From: an uncultured Bacillota bacterium
GTDB taxonomy: Bacteria > Bacillota > Clostridia > Christensenellales > UBA1242
Length of the DNA stretch: 10,680 nucleotides
Direction of reading: 5' to 3'
Assembly (NCBI GenBank): GCA_949282835.1
Contig: CASDQU010000015.1
Span: forward strand, 1 to 10,680
This document shows, one piece after another, positions 1 through 4,682 of the stretch. The notes under the pieces are model-generated. The model saw only the letters and a list, made by a program, of their open reading frames with translations, ran no database searches and was not told the DNA's origin. How positions within the stretch are numbered: position 1 is the stretch's first letter; each line of letters opens with the position of its first letter. The position numbers were made by a program, and so were the translations under genes.

Positions 1-88
1 TATTCACAAAAGATGGCACCATAGTAAAAATGCCAGCCATTAAAAGCATTATTGATAAACTTAAAACTCCCTTGATGAAATTTTTCAT
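1..88 (-). CDS. N-terminus of an exported protein (partial, runs off the left edge)
   Basis: Only 29 codons are visible, beginning at the ATG at position 88. The peptide starts MKNFIKGVLSLSIMLLMAG and continues through IFTMVPSFVN: a short basic stretch, then a long hydrophobic stretch. This is the layout of a Sec signal peptide or a single membrane anchor. No lipobox cysteine is visible before the edge. A good Shine-Dalgarno (AAAGGAG on the minus strand, 94-100) lies 5 nt from the ATG, which supports the start. The gene is divergent from trpS across about 270 bp. Nothing can be said about function. Confidence that it is coding rests on the RBS plus the signal-like composition. Confidence 0.6.
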   Translation of the reverse strand, partial: MKNFIKGVLSLSIMLLMAGIFTMVPSFVN

Positions 89-100
89 ACTAACTCCTTT

Positions 101-300
101 AAAATAAGAAATCGGGGTCAAAATTGCGAGCAATATACTTATAAATAATATAATACATTATCTAAGCAAAAGCAAATTTTTTTGACTTGTTTGCAAAATT
201 CGCCCATATTTTTTTATTTTCGCAAAACTAGTTTGTACATTTTTGTAAAATATTAAATAAAAAAGAGAAAATTAGCTGATAAATTTTGTATTTTCTTTGC
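101..300. other. AT-rich divergent intergenic region
   Basis: No gene is supported on either strand between the left-edge gene and the trpS promoter. It contains runs of T and A and a perfect 10-bp palindrome AAACTAGTTT (225-234), whose core AACTAGTT recurs at 2676-2683 and 9759-9766. I see no convincing -35/-10 pair for the left-edge minus-strand gene, although AT-rich -10-like strings are abundant around 140-165. There is no T-box or other leader RNA: the trpS promoter starts only about 25 nt before its RBS. Confidence 0.5.
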
Positions 301-329
301 TTGACAATCCTTTTTAGGAAAGGTATAAT
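301..329 (+). promoter_or_regulatory. sigma-A promoter of trpS
   Basis: A perfect -35 box TTGACA (301-306) is separated by exactly 17 bp from a perfect -10 box TATAAT (324-329). The predicted start is near 336, giving a leader of about 24 nt, too short for a T-box. The RBS AAGGGG (349-354) lies 5 nt before the trpS ATG. Consensus boxes with ideal spacing suggest strong constitutive expression. Confidence 0.92.
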
Positions 330-359
330 CAAAAAAACACGAGTTTTTAAGGGGTTTTT

Positions 360-1427
360 ATGAAAAATATTATTTTAACAGGAGATAGACCAACAGGGAA
401 TTTACATCTAGGACACTATGTTGGCTCTTTGGCAAACCGTCTCAAATTACAAAATGAAGGCGACTATGACAAATTCTATATCATGATAGCCGACACACAA
501 GCACTAACCGACAATGCCGACCGTGTCGACAAGGTTAAAAACAACATTATTCAGGTGACTATTGACTATCTGTCAGCAGGGATTGACCCAAGCAAGGTTA
601 ATATTTTTGTTCAATCGCAAGTGCCACAACTATTTGAAATGACTTCATATTTTTTAAATCTTGTAACACTAGCGCGTTTACAACGAAATCCAACAATAAA
701 GGAAGAGCTAAAAGTGCGCGCATTTAGCCATTCAATTCCTGTTGGATTTATGACATATCCAATATCTCAAGCGGCAGATATTTTAGCCTTTCAAACAACG
801 CTCGTGCCTGTTGGAGAAGACCAGCTGCCTATGATAGAGCAGACGCGTGAGATTATCAACACTTTCAATAATGTCTATCAGCCCAAATCACCTGTATTTG
901 CAATGCCTAAAGCGATGTTACCTTCAATAAAAATCTGTGAAAGATTGCCTGGGCTAGATGGCAAAATCAAGATGTCTAAATCGGCAGGAAATGCAATAAA
1001 TTTATGCGACAGCGCTCAAATAGTAAAACAAAAAATCATGTCCGCCTACACAGACCCTGACCATATTAAAATAACCGACCCTGGCAAAATTGAAGGCAAT
1101 GTTGTATTTGCCTATCTTGACGCCTTTTGCGAAGATGAAGACTTTAAAGAATTTCTTCCAGATTACAAAAATCTTGACGAGTTAAAGGCTCACTATAGAA
1201 AGGGAGGGTTAGGCGATGTGAAGGTAAAACTCTTTTTAAACAGCATTTTAGACAAGCTCCTCTCGCCTATAAGAGAAAAACGCTCAGCGCTTGAAAAAGA
1301 CCTTGATGCCATCTATCAAATGTTATTTGAAAATTCTAAAAAAGCCGCCTTTGAAGCAGAAAAAACCTTGACCGCTATGAAAGATTGTATGGGGCTTGAT
1401 TATACAAAATTATTAAAAAATCGCTAA
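360..1427 (+). CDS. trpS: tryptophanyl-tRNA synthetase
   Basis: Class I aminoacyl-tRNA synthetase that activates tryptophan with ATP and charges tRNA-Trp in the cytoplasm. The 355-aa length is close to the usual 330-350. The N-terminal ATP-binding motif is present as TGNLHLGHYVGSL (residues 12-24, with HLGH at 16-19), and the second signature KMSKS is at 204-208 (KIKMSKSAGNAI). The N-terminus reads ILTGDRPTG rather than the GIQPTG-type motif of the Bacillus/E. coli enzyme, so it belongs to the lineage I know from streptococcal TrpRS. The start is fixed by the RBS AAGGGG and by the family N-terminus, which begins right at the ATG. It is a single-gene transcription unit with its own promoter and a terminator overlapping its stop codon. 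No tryptophan-biosynthesis genes lie nearby. Confidence 0.97.
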   Translation: MKNIILTGDRPTGNLHLGHYVGSLANRLKLQNEGDYDKFYIMIADTQALTDNADRVDKVKNNIIQVTIDYLSAGIDPSKVNIFVQSQVPQLFEMTSYFLNLVTLARLQRNPTIKEELKVRAFSHSIPVGFMTYPISQAADILAFQTTLVPVGEDQLPMIEQTREIINTFNNVYQPKSPVFAMPKAMLPSIKICERLPGLDGKIKMSKSAGNAINLCDSAQIVKQKIMSAYTDPDHIKITDPGKIEGNVVFAYLDAFCEDEDFKEFLPDYKNLDELKAHYRKGGLGDVKVKLFLNSILDKLLSPIREKRSALEKDLDAIYQMLFENSKKAAFEAEKTLTAMKDCMGLDYTKLLKNR

Positions 1428-1452
1428 AATTTTCATTTTTTTAGCGATTTTT
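1416..1452 (+). terminator. intrinsic terminator of trpS, overlapping the stop codon
   Basis: A 14-bp stem (AAAAATCGCTAAAA at 1416-1429 with TTTTAGCGATTTTT at 1439-1452) has a 9-nt loop and is followed by a T-rich tract. The TAA of trpS (1425-1427) lies inside the 5' arm. The A/T ends of the stem make it potentially bidirectional. Confidence 0.85.
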
Positions 1453-1489
1453 CTTTGTTTTTTAGATAATTTTTGATTTTAACAATATC

Positions 1490-1515
1490 AATTTGTCGAC
1501 TTTTTTTGACAAATT
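1490..1515. repeat. 8-bp inverted repeat upstream of the lipoprotein gene
   Basis: AATTTGTC (1490-1497) and GACAAATT (1508-1515) are perfect complements separated by 10 nt, and the right arm is followed by a T-rich tract (1514-1525). The repeat overlaps the -35 box of the lipoprotein promoter (1506-1511). It could be a second weak terminator behind trpS or an operator covering the promoter. Both readings are inference. Confidence 0.45.
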
Positions 1516-1534
1516 TTTTCTTTTTCCTTACACT
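1506..1534 (+). promoter_or_regulatory. promoter of the lipoprotein gene
   Basis: TTGACA (1506-1511), a 17-bp spacer and TACACT (1529-1534). The predicted start is near 1541, the first base of the RBS AGGAG (1541-1545), which is 6 nt from the ATG. The 5' leader would therefore be only about 11 nt. The -10 box is imperfect, so an alternative start upstream is possible. Confidence 0.6.
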
Positions 1535-1551
1535 ATTTTTAGGAGCAATCT

Positions 1552-2535
1552 ATGAAAAAACTTAGCCTATATATTGCAAGTTTTATCTTCATTTTCGTCA
1601 TATCTATCACAATGCTGGCATGTGATTTTTCTGCCAGCCCAAGTGCCGATTACAACAATAGCCCTAGCGAAAATGTAGAATTTTTGATATCTTACCAGCC
1701 ATCAAGTGACTACACGATTTCACTAAATAAATCATCTGCAAAATGTGGCGAAACAATATACTTGAATATTGAAATGCTTTCTAAGGGGCTAGCAATAGAA
1801 TATGTAAAAGCAAACGATGAATATTGCACCCCCATTTTAGACAATTTTTACAATTATTCTTTTACAATGCCTAGCAAAAATGTTCAAATCACCATTTCGT
1901 TAAAGCAAAGTCAACTTTTAATTTGGACAGGCTCACCAATTACCAAACTTGCAGCTAGTAACCAATCTCAATCCTATGAGTTTTCCTTTTTACAGCCTAT
2001 TGAAATAACTTCAATTACCAAACAAATAGCACTTTATTCCTCAAATCCAAGCTGCATACCTTCTAGTGCCATCCAAGATATTTCTTTAATCGCCTCTTCT
2101 GATAATTCAAAATTTATAGGCGGCAAGTTTAACATTGATTTATCGCAAATCAATTTAGGAACAACCACTTTATCTTTACATATAACCAGTCTTAATCCAT
2201 ATTGCGATTGCACAATTAGCCTTGAAATTGAAGTGGTCGATACCTCTCATAAATTAACTTTTGACTTCTCAGCTATAAATGCAAAGGAAATCATGATTGA
2301 TATCATAAATTTAGATACCGGCGAATACTTCAGCTATACTACCACTCAAAAATACTATTCAATAGACATTGCCTGCCAAACTAATAATTCAATAATAGTG
2401 GATGTTTACTATCTCTCTCAAAATGGCAATATAATTGGTGTTGCTCTTCCTAACATAAGTACAGCTAATGTCACTTTAGATAACGGACTACTTGTCTTTC
2501 TAGAAGATAACGCAGAGCTAAATATCGTATGCTAA
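1552..2535 (+). CDS. orphan surface lipoprotein with Ig-like beta domain
   Basis: A 327-aa exported protein of unknown function. Residues 1-23 are a signal peptide: KK, then a long hydrophobic core. It ends in ITMLAC with Cys24 as the likely lipidated residue, a lipobox with Met rather than Leu at -3. A low-complexity Ser/Asn/Pro linker follows (about 25-50). Residues about 53-118 look like the Ig/InlB-repeat type of surface domain: YTISLNKSSAKCGETIYL opens it and YSFTMPSKNVQITISL closes it, the latter matching the common FTMP-x-x-x-V-x-x-x-x motif. The rest (120-327) is Ser/Thr/Ile/Asn-rich and beta-like, with no family I recognise. Seven cysteines besides Cys24 are present, including CDC at 218-220 and a C-terminal Cys327. 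RBS AGGAG (1541-1545) supports the start. Monocistronic between two terminators. A role in adhesion or binding would be a guess. Confidence 0.85.
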   Translation: MKKLSLYIASFIFIFVISITMLACDFSASPSADYNNSPSENVEFLISYQPSSDYTISLNKSSAKCGETIYLNIEMLSKGLAIEYVKANDEYCTPILDNFYNYSFTMPSKNVQITISLKQSQLLIWTGSPITKLAASNQSQSYEFSFLQPIEITSITKQIALYSSNPSCIPSSAIQDISLIASSDNSKFIGGKFNIDLSQINLGTTTLSLHITSLNPYCDCTISLEIEVVDTSHKLTFDFSAINAKEIMIDIINLDTGEYFSYTTTQKYYSIDIACQTNNSIIVDVYYLSQNGNIIGVALPNISTANVTLDNGLLVFLEDNAELNIVC

Positions 2536-2559
2536 AAAAATGTCCTTGCGGACTTTTTT
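2535..2559 (+). terminator. intrinsic terminator of the lipoprotein gene
   Basis: GTCC (2542-2545), tetraloop TTGC and GGAC (2550-2553) are flanked by A6 (2535-2540) and T6 (2554-2559), which extend the stem. It begins on the last base of the stop codon. Confidence 0.9.
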
Positions 2560-2565
2560 ATTTTT

Positions 2566-2652
2566 TCAATTTATCTTTTTGCGTCTATAAATCTTCGGTA
2601 TCCATTTGTCTTTTTGCAAATCAAATTCTATAAGTCTTCCAAGTTCATTCAA
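2566..2652 (-). pseudogene. possible gene remnant, 28 codons with protein-like composition
   Basis: On the minus strand a short frame beginning at a TTG (2652) and ending in TGA (2566-2568) encodes a peptide containing ELGRLIEFDLQKDKW and then IPKIYRRKKIN. It is charged and amphipathic and unlike the K/N/I/F-rich noise of this AT-rich DNA. An in-frame TAG lies a few codons upstream, and there is no RBS before the TTG. This may be the surviving C-terminus of a decayed gene, or chance. I do not recognise a family. Confidence is low. Confidence 0.2.
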
Positions 2653-2715
2653 ATCTATTATACACTACAAAATTTAACTAGTTAGTTATATTTAAATAAC
2701 AATTTGATACAACAA

Positions 2716-2763
2716 AATATGCATATTCAAATGGCAAAAATATGCTTAAATGCCATAGTGGCA
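2716..2763. repeat. cluster of interleaved inverted repeats downstream of the 102-aa gene
   Basis: A perfect 12-bp palindrome AATATGCATATT (2716-2727) leads into two interleaved complementary pairs: GCATATT (2721-2727) with AATATGC (2739-2745), and ATGGCA (2731-2736) with TGCCAT (2751-2756). The order A-B-A'-B' is that of an H-type pseudoknot. The last arm also forms a local hairpin TGCCA-tag-TGGCA (2751-2763). It lies 22 nt beyond the stop codon of the minus-strand 102-aa gene and may be its 3' end structure. No T-run follows, so it is not a classical terminator. Confidence 0.35.
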
Positions 2764-2784
2764 CTTCTTTATTTCTAGGCATAG

Positions 2785-3093
2785 CTATAGACAAACTCCC
2801 TTTTCTTTTTGGATAAGATTACGAGCTTGTTGATATTTTTCTATAGTCTCAAGCAGATATCGTTCACGACCTCTAGCATCAAGCTTCATCAATTTATCTT
2901 CATCCATTAATCTCTTTAGAGGATTATAAACATATTCTTTTTCATTTACAATTTCTTTAACTTTATCATAAAAAGCTTGGTCATTATTACTAATAATCTT
3001 TACATTAGCACCATTATATGTATTTCTTAAATTCTTATTTATCATACGATTTTTTGCTCTCATAGCAAGTGTTTTTAAAATATCGTTTTTCAT
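2785..3093 (-). CDS. unrecognised 102-aa charged helical protein
   Basis: I do not recognise this family. The 102-aa product starts MKNDILKTLAMRAKNRMINK and is rich in Lys, Arg, Glu and Asn. It has no signal peptide or membrane segment, and one Cys at the penultimate position (GVCL). Two predicted helical segments (about 1-25 and 59-96, the latter containing KLDARGRERYLLETIEKYQ) flank a central stretch about NVKIISNNDQ. The overall impression is a small soluble cytoplasmic protein, possibly nucleic-acid or ribosome associated given its charge, but that is inference. Coding is supported by a strong RBS (AAGGAG, about 7 nt from the ATG) and an extended -10 promoter upstream. It stands alone: downstream of rubrerythrin on the same strand but separated from it by two terminators and by its own promoter. 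Confidence 0.75.
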   Translation of the reverse strand: MKNDILKTLAMRAKNRMINKNLRNTYNGANVKIISNNDQAFYDKVKEIVNEKEYVYNPLKRLMDEDKLMKLDARGRERYLLETIEKYQQARNLIQKEKGVCL

Positions 3094-3133
3094 TTATCAC
3101 TCCTTTTTTGTTGCTCTTCCGGAAAACATGACT

Positions 3134-3142
3134 ATTATAGCA
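3134..3142 (-). promoter_or_regulatory. extended -10 promoter of the 102-aa gene
   Basis: On the minus strand the sequence reads TGCTATAAT: an extended -10 (TGn) followed by a perfect TATAAT (3134-3139). No good -35 hexamer is seen 16-18 bp upstream, which is typical of extended -10 promoters. Predicted start near 3127, giving a leader of about 33 nt that contains the RBS. Confidence 0.6.
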
Positions 3143-3236
3143 CACTATGCGCTAAATAAAAAATGGTATTTTCGTATTATTTAGTACTATATTGTCGAAT
3201 TTTGTAAATTTTAACCGTGCTAACATCTTTTAATAC

Positions 3237-3263
3237 AAAAAACACTGGCAAAACGAGCCAGTG
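3237..3263 (-). terminator. distal intrinsic terminator of rubrerythrin
   Basis: CACTGGC (3243-3249) and GCCAGTG (3257-3263) form a perfect 7-bp GC-rich stem with a 7-nt loop. On the minus strand it is followed by six T residues (3237-3242). It isolates the rubrerythrin unit from the 102-aa gene downstream. Confidence 0.9.
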
Positions 3264-3284
3264 CATATATGATTTTATAAATAA

Positions 3285-3307
3285 AAGGCAGACCTTTAGT
3301 CTACCTT
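3285..3307 (-). terminator. proximal intrinsic terminator of rubrerythrin
   Basis: Starting 6 nt after the stop codon, AAGGTAGAC pairs with GTCTGCCTT on the minus strand (9 pairs including one G-U, 5-nt loop), followed by a TTTTATTTAT tract. With the hairpin at 3237-3263 it makes a tandem terminator pair. The G-U pair works only on the minus strand, in agreement with the direction of rubrerythrin. Confidence 0.75.
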
Positions 3308-3312
3308 AAACA

Positions 3313-3855
3313 TTAAAATTCTTCATTTAAAAGTTGAAAATAAGCTTTTGGATGAGCACATACAGGACAAACCTCTGGAGCAGCATCGCCTACATGAATA
3401 TAGCCACAATTTCTGCAAATCCAAACTTTTTTGTCTGTCTTGTTAAATACCGTTCCATCTTTAACAAGTTGTGCAAGTTTATTATATCTTTCTTCGTGAC
3501 GCTTCTCAATATTTGCCACTTCAGCAAATTTAAATGCGATATCGTCAAAGCCTTCAGCCTTTGCCTCTTTAGCCATACGTGCATACATATCTGTCCATTC
3601 GCCATGTTCGCCAGCCGCTGCATCAATTAAATTTGCAAGAGTTGTAGGAACACTTCCACCATGCAATTCTTTAAACCACATTTTTGCATGTTCCTTTTCA
3701 TTATTAGCTGTTTCTTCAAACACACTTGCTATTTGTTCATAGCCGTCTTTTTTTGCTTGCGAAGCATAATATGTATATTTGTTTCTTGCTTGACTTTCGC
3801 CAGCAAACGCTTCCATTAAATTCTTTTCTGTTTTTGTACCTTTCAAGCTTTTCAT
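3313..3855 (-). CDS. rbr: rubrerythrin
   Basis: Cytoplasmic non-haem iron protein that reduces hydrogen peroxide in anaerobes, taking electrons through a rubredoxin-type site. The 180-aa length is close to the family norm. The N-terminal four-helix ferritin-like domain carries the diiron ligands at the expected spacing: E20 (AGESQAR), E53-x2-H56 (NNEKEH), E83-x2-E86 (GEHGEW) and E117-x2-H120 (NIEKRH). The C-terminal rubredoxin domain has both CxxC knuckles, C147-RN-C150-GY and C163-PV-C166. No ligand appears to be missing. The start is supported by GGAGGT (3863-3868), 7 nt before the ATG. It is monocistronic, with its own promoter and two terminators, consistent with an independently controlled oxidative-stress gene. 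I see no convincing PerR box by eye. Confidence 0.96.
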   Translation of the reverse strand: MKSLKGTKTEKNLMEAFAGESQARNKYTYYASQAKKDGYEQIASVFEETANNEKEHAKMWFKELHGGSVPTTLANLIDAAAGEHGEWTDMYARMAKEAKAEGFDDIAFKFAEVANIEKRHEERYNKLAQLVKDGTVFNKTDKKVWICRNCGYIHVGDAAPEVCPVCAHPKAYFQLLNEEF

Positions 3856-3874
3856 TGTATTTACCTCCGTGATT

Positions 3875-3902
3875 ATTATACCATATTCAAAATAAAAGTC
3901 AA
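3875..3902 (-). promoter_or_regulatory. promoter of rubrerythrin
   Basis: On the minus strand TTGACT (3897-3902) lies 16 bp from a perfect TATAAT (3875-3880). The predicted start is near 3868, the first G of the Shine-Dalgarno GGAGGT (3863-3868). The leader would be only about 13 nt and begin with the RBS itself. Confidence 0.8.
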
Positions 3903-4051
3903 AACGATTAAAGGGATTTTATTAGATATTAAAATTTTGTCATTATTTAGCAAAAAAAACTATTGCGCCAGACATTTTTTGTGGGGATTTTTCTATTTTC
4001 CAAACAAAACAATCAATCTTATACAAAAAAAAGGCAAACCAAACCTGCAAA

Positions 4052-4067
4052 TGTTTCACGTGAAACA
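4052..4067. promoter_or_regulatory. parS: parS centromere site 1 (perfect palindrome)
   Basis: TGTTTCACGTGAAACA, a perfect 16-bp palindrome matching the parS consensus of Bacillus and most bacteria (TGTTNCACGTGAAACA). ParB binds it as a dimer through its HTH, loads as a CTP-dependent clamp and spreads along DNA. It lies about 615 bp beyond the parB stop codon, in non-coding DNA, the expected origin-proximal setting. Confidence 0.96.
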
Positions 4068-4105
4068 AAGTTTTGCCGTTGCCATCCAAAAAATACAAAA
4101 TAAAA

Positions 4106-4121
4106 TGTTTCACGTGGAACA
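4106..4121. promoter_or_regulatory. parS: parS centromere site 2
   Basis: TGTTTCACGTGGAACA, 54 bp (start to start) from site 1. Read on the minus strand it is TGTTCCACGTGAAACA, an exact instance of the Bacillus consensus with C at the variable position. Two adjacent sites would give a ParB loading cluster. Spurious reading frames through both sites translate to the peptide MFHVKH, which is an artefact of the parS sequence. Confidence 0.93.
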
Positions 4122-4210
4122 TTTTGATAATAAAAGGTGTTTTTTGGCAGTGCGCCAGCCATTTTTTTGTGCTTTTAGTCGTTTCCGCCCTTAATTTATA
4201 ATAATATAAT

Positions 4211-4452
4211 GTCAAAAATCAGCCTTGCAAAAACCTATCAAAAACTATTATCTCAATATATCTTTCCTTTGTCCTAGTTATCAGCACAGTTAAGCGACAA
4301 TACCGAATATTGGGACTTGATAACGCAGCGCCTGGCTTCCGTTTGTTTGAGAAATAATATTTTGAGGTACTTTTAAATTATCGAAGCCGAACTTGCTTGC
4401 AAGAGTGAGACTGATGTTATTCAAACTGTGATGGTGTGCAATTTATTGCACA
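4211..4452 (+). ncRNA. candidate structured RNA, family not recognised
   Basis: No protein gene fits here, yet GC-containing complementary segments nest cleanly. P1 is CACAGTT (4285-4291) with AACTGTG (4424-4430). P2 is the hairpin CAATA-CCGAA-TATTG (4298-4312). P3 is ATAACgCAG (4320-4328) with CTGatGTTAT (4411-4420). P4 is GGCTTC (4334-4339) with GAAGCC (4383-4388). P5 is the hairpin CTTG-cttg-CAAG (4392-4403). An alternative, mutually exclusive pairing is GTTATCA (4277-4283) with TGATAAC (4318-4324), enclosed by TATTATCTCAA (4246-4256) with TTGAGA and TAATA (4347-4359). A terminator-like hairpin TGTGCAA-TTTA-TTGCACA (4435-4452) then TTTTGT ends it. TATAAT strings at 4197-4202 and 4205-4210 could be the -10, though no clear -35 is visible. 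The strand is inferred from that hairpin. It does not match tmRNA, RNase P, SRP or common riboswitch signatures that I know. 6S or raiA-type RNA cannot be excluded by eye. Confidence 0.42.
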
Positions 4453-4505
4453 TTTTGTACTAACAAAATTAAAATTTAATTTGTTTAAATTTTAACATCA
4501 CACAG
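4426..4505. repeat. three tiled perfect hairpins enclosed by a stem (cloverleaf-like)
   Basis: Three inverted repeats follow one another with no gap: GTGCAA-TTTA-TTGCAC (4436-4451), ATTTTGT-ACTA-ACAAAAT (4452-4469) and TAAAATTTAA / TTAAATTTTA (4470-4494, 5-nt loop). They are flanked by CTGTGATG (4426-4433) and CATcaCACAG (4496-4505), which pair with a 2-nt bulge. The whole forms a 4-way junction, as RNA or as extruded single-stranded DNA. The first hairpin doubles as the possible terminator of the candidate RNA. The outer stem competes with its P1. Confidence 0.5.
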
Positions 4506-4643
4506 ATTAAAAGCAAAATTAAAAATCATAAGGCATTTATATAACAACAATTTCACTAAAAGACTAATGGATGTTTTAAGCAACTTGGAATATTTAATTT
4601 GATAAAAAAATGGTAAATTTAACTAGCGCAAAATTGTTGCAAC

Positions 4644-4664
4644 AAAAAAACGAGCAAGCGCTCG
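4644..4664 (-). terminator. intrinsic terminator of parAB
   Basis: CGAGC-AAGC-GCTCG (4651-4664 on the plus strand) is a perfect 5-bp GC-rich stem with a tetraloop. On the minus strand it is followed by seven T residues (4644-4650), 18 nt beyond the parB stop. A CCTTTTT tract on the other side makes it potentially bidirectional. Directly beyond lies a perfect 12-bp palindrome TTGTTGCAACAA (4634-4645). Confidence 0.9.
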
Positions 4665-4682
4665 CCTTTTTGGTTTGTTTTT

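Larger units (their letters stand above)
3964..4171. repeat. imperfect 20-bp direct repeat bracketing the parS sites
   Basis: Copy 1 (3964-3983) reads TGCGCCAGACATTTTTT then GTG. Copy 2 (4151-4171) reads TGCGCCAGCCATTTTTTT then GTG. They differ by one substitution and one extra T, and the copy starts are 187 bp apart. Both parS sites lie between them. No transposase or terminal inverted repeat is seen. They could be the trace of a local duplication, or protein-binding sites related to the centromere. Neither is shown by the sequence. Confidence 0.5.

Noticed and set aside
241..359. T-box or other regulatory leader in front of trpS
   Set aside because: The perfect promoter at 301-329 leaves a leader of only about 24 nt, and no T-box sequence is present.
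3334..3630. Frames antisense to and out of frame with rubrerythrin
   Set aside because: Shadows of the strongly conserved rubrerythrin gene, with no RBS of their own.
3937..4215. Overlapping 85- and 90-codon frames on both strands across the parS region
   Set aside because: Both contain MFHV(K/E)H peptides that are simply translations of the parS palindromes. There is no RBS, the composition is noise-like, and the two frames mirror each other.
4211..4452. Assignment of the candidate RNA to tmRNA, RNase P, SRP RNA, a hammerhead or a common riboswitch
   Set aside because: The conserved cores I know for these (for example GAGGAAAGUCC of RNase P, CUGANGA of hammerheads, the tRNA-like end of tmRNA) are absent. 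A CTGATG at 4411-4416 is followed by TTA and lacks the hammerhead partner.
4200..4680. Replication origin (oriC) in the AT-rich region beside parS
   Set aside because: I saw no DnaA boxes (TTATCCACA or close variants) and no dnaA or dnaN gene. In this gene order the origin is expected beyond mnmE, to the right of the window.
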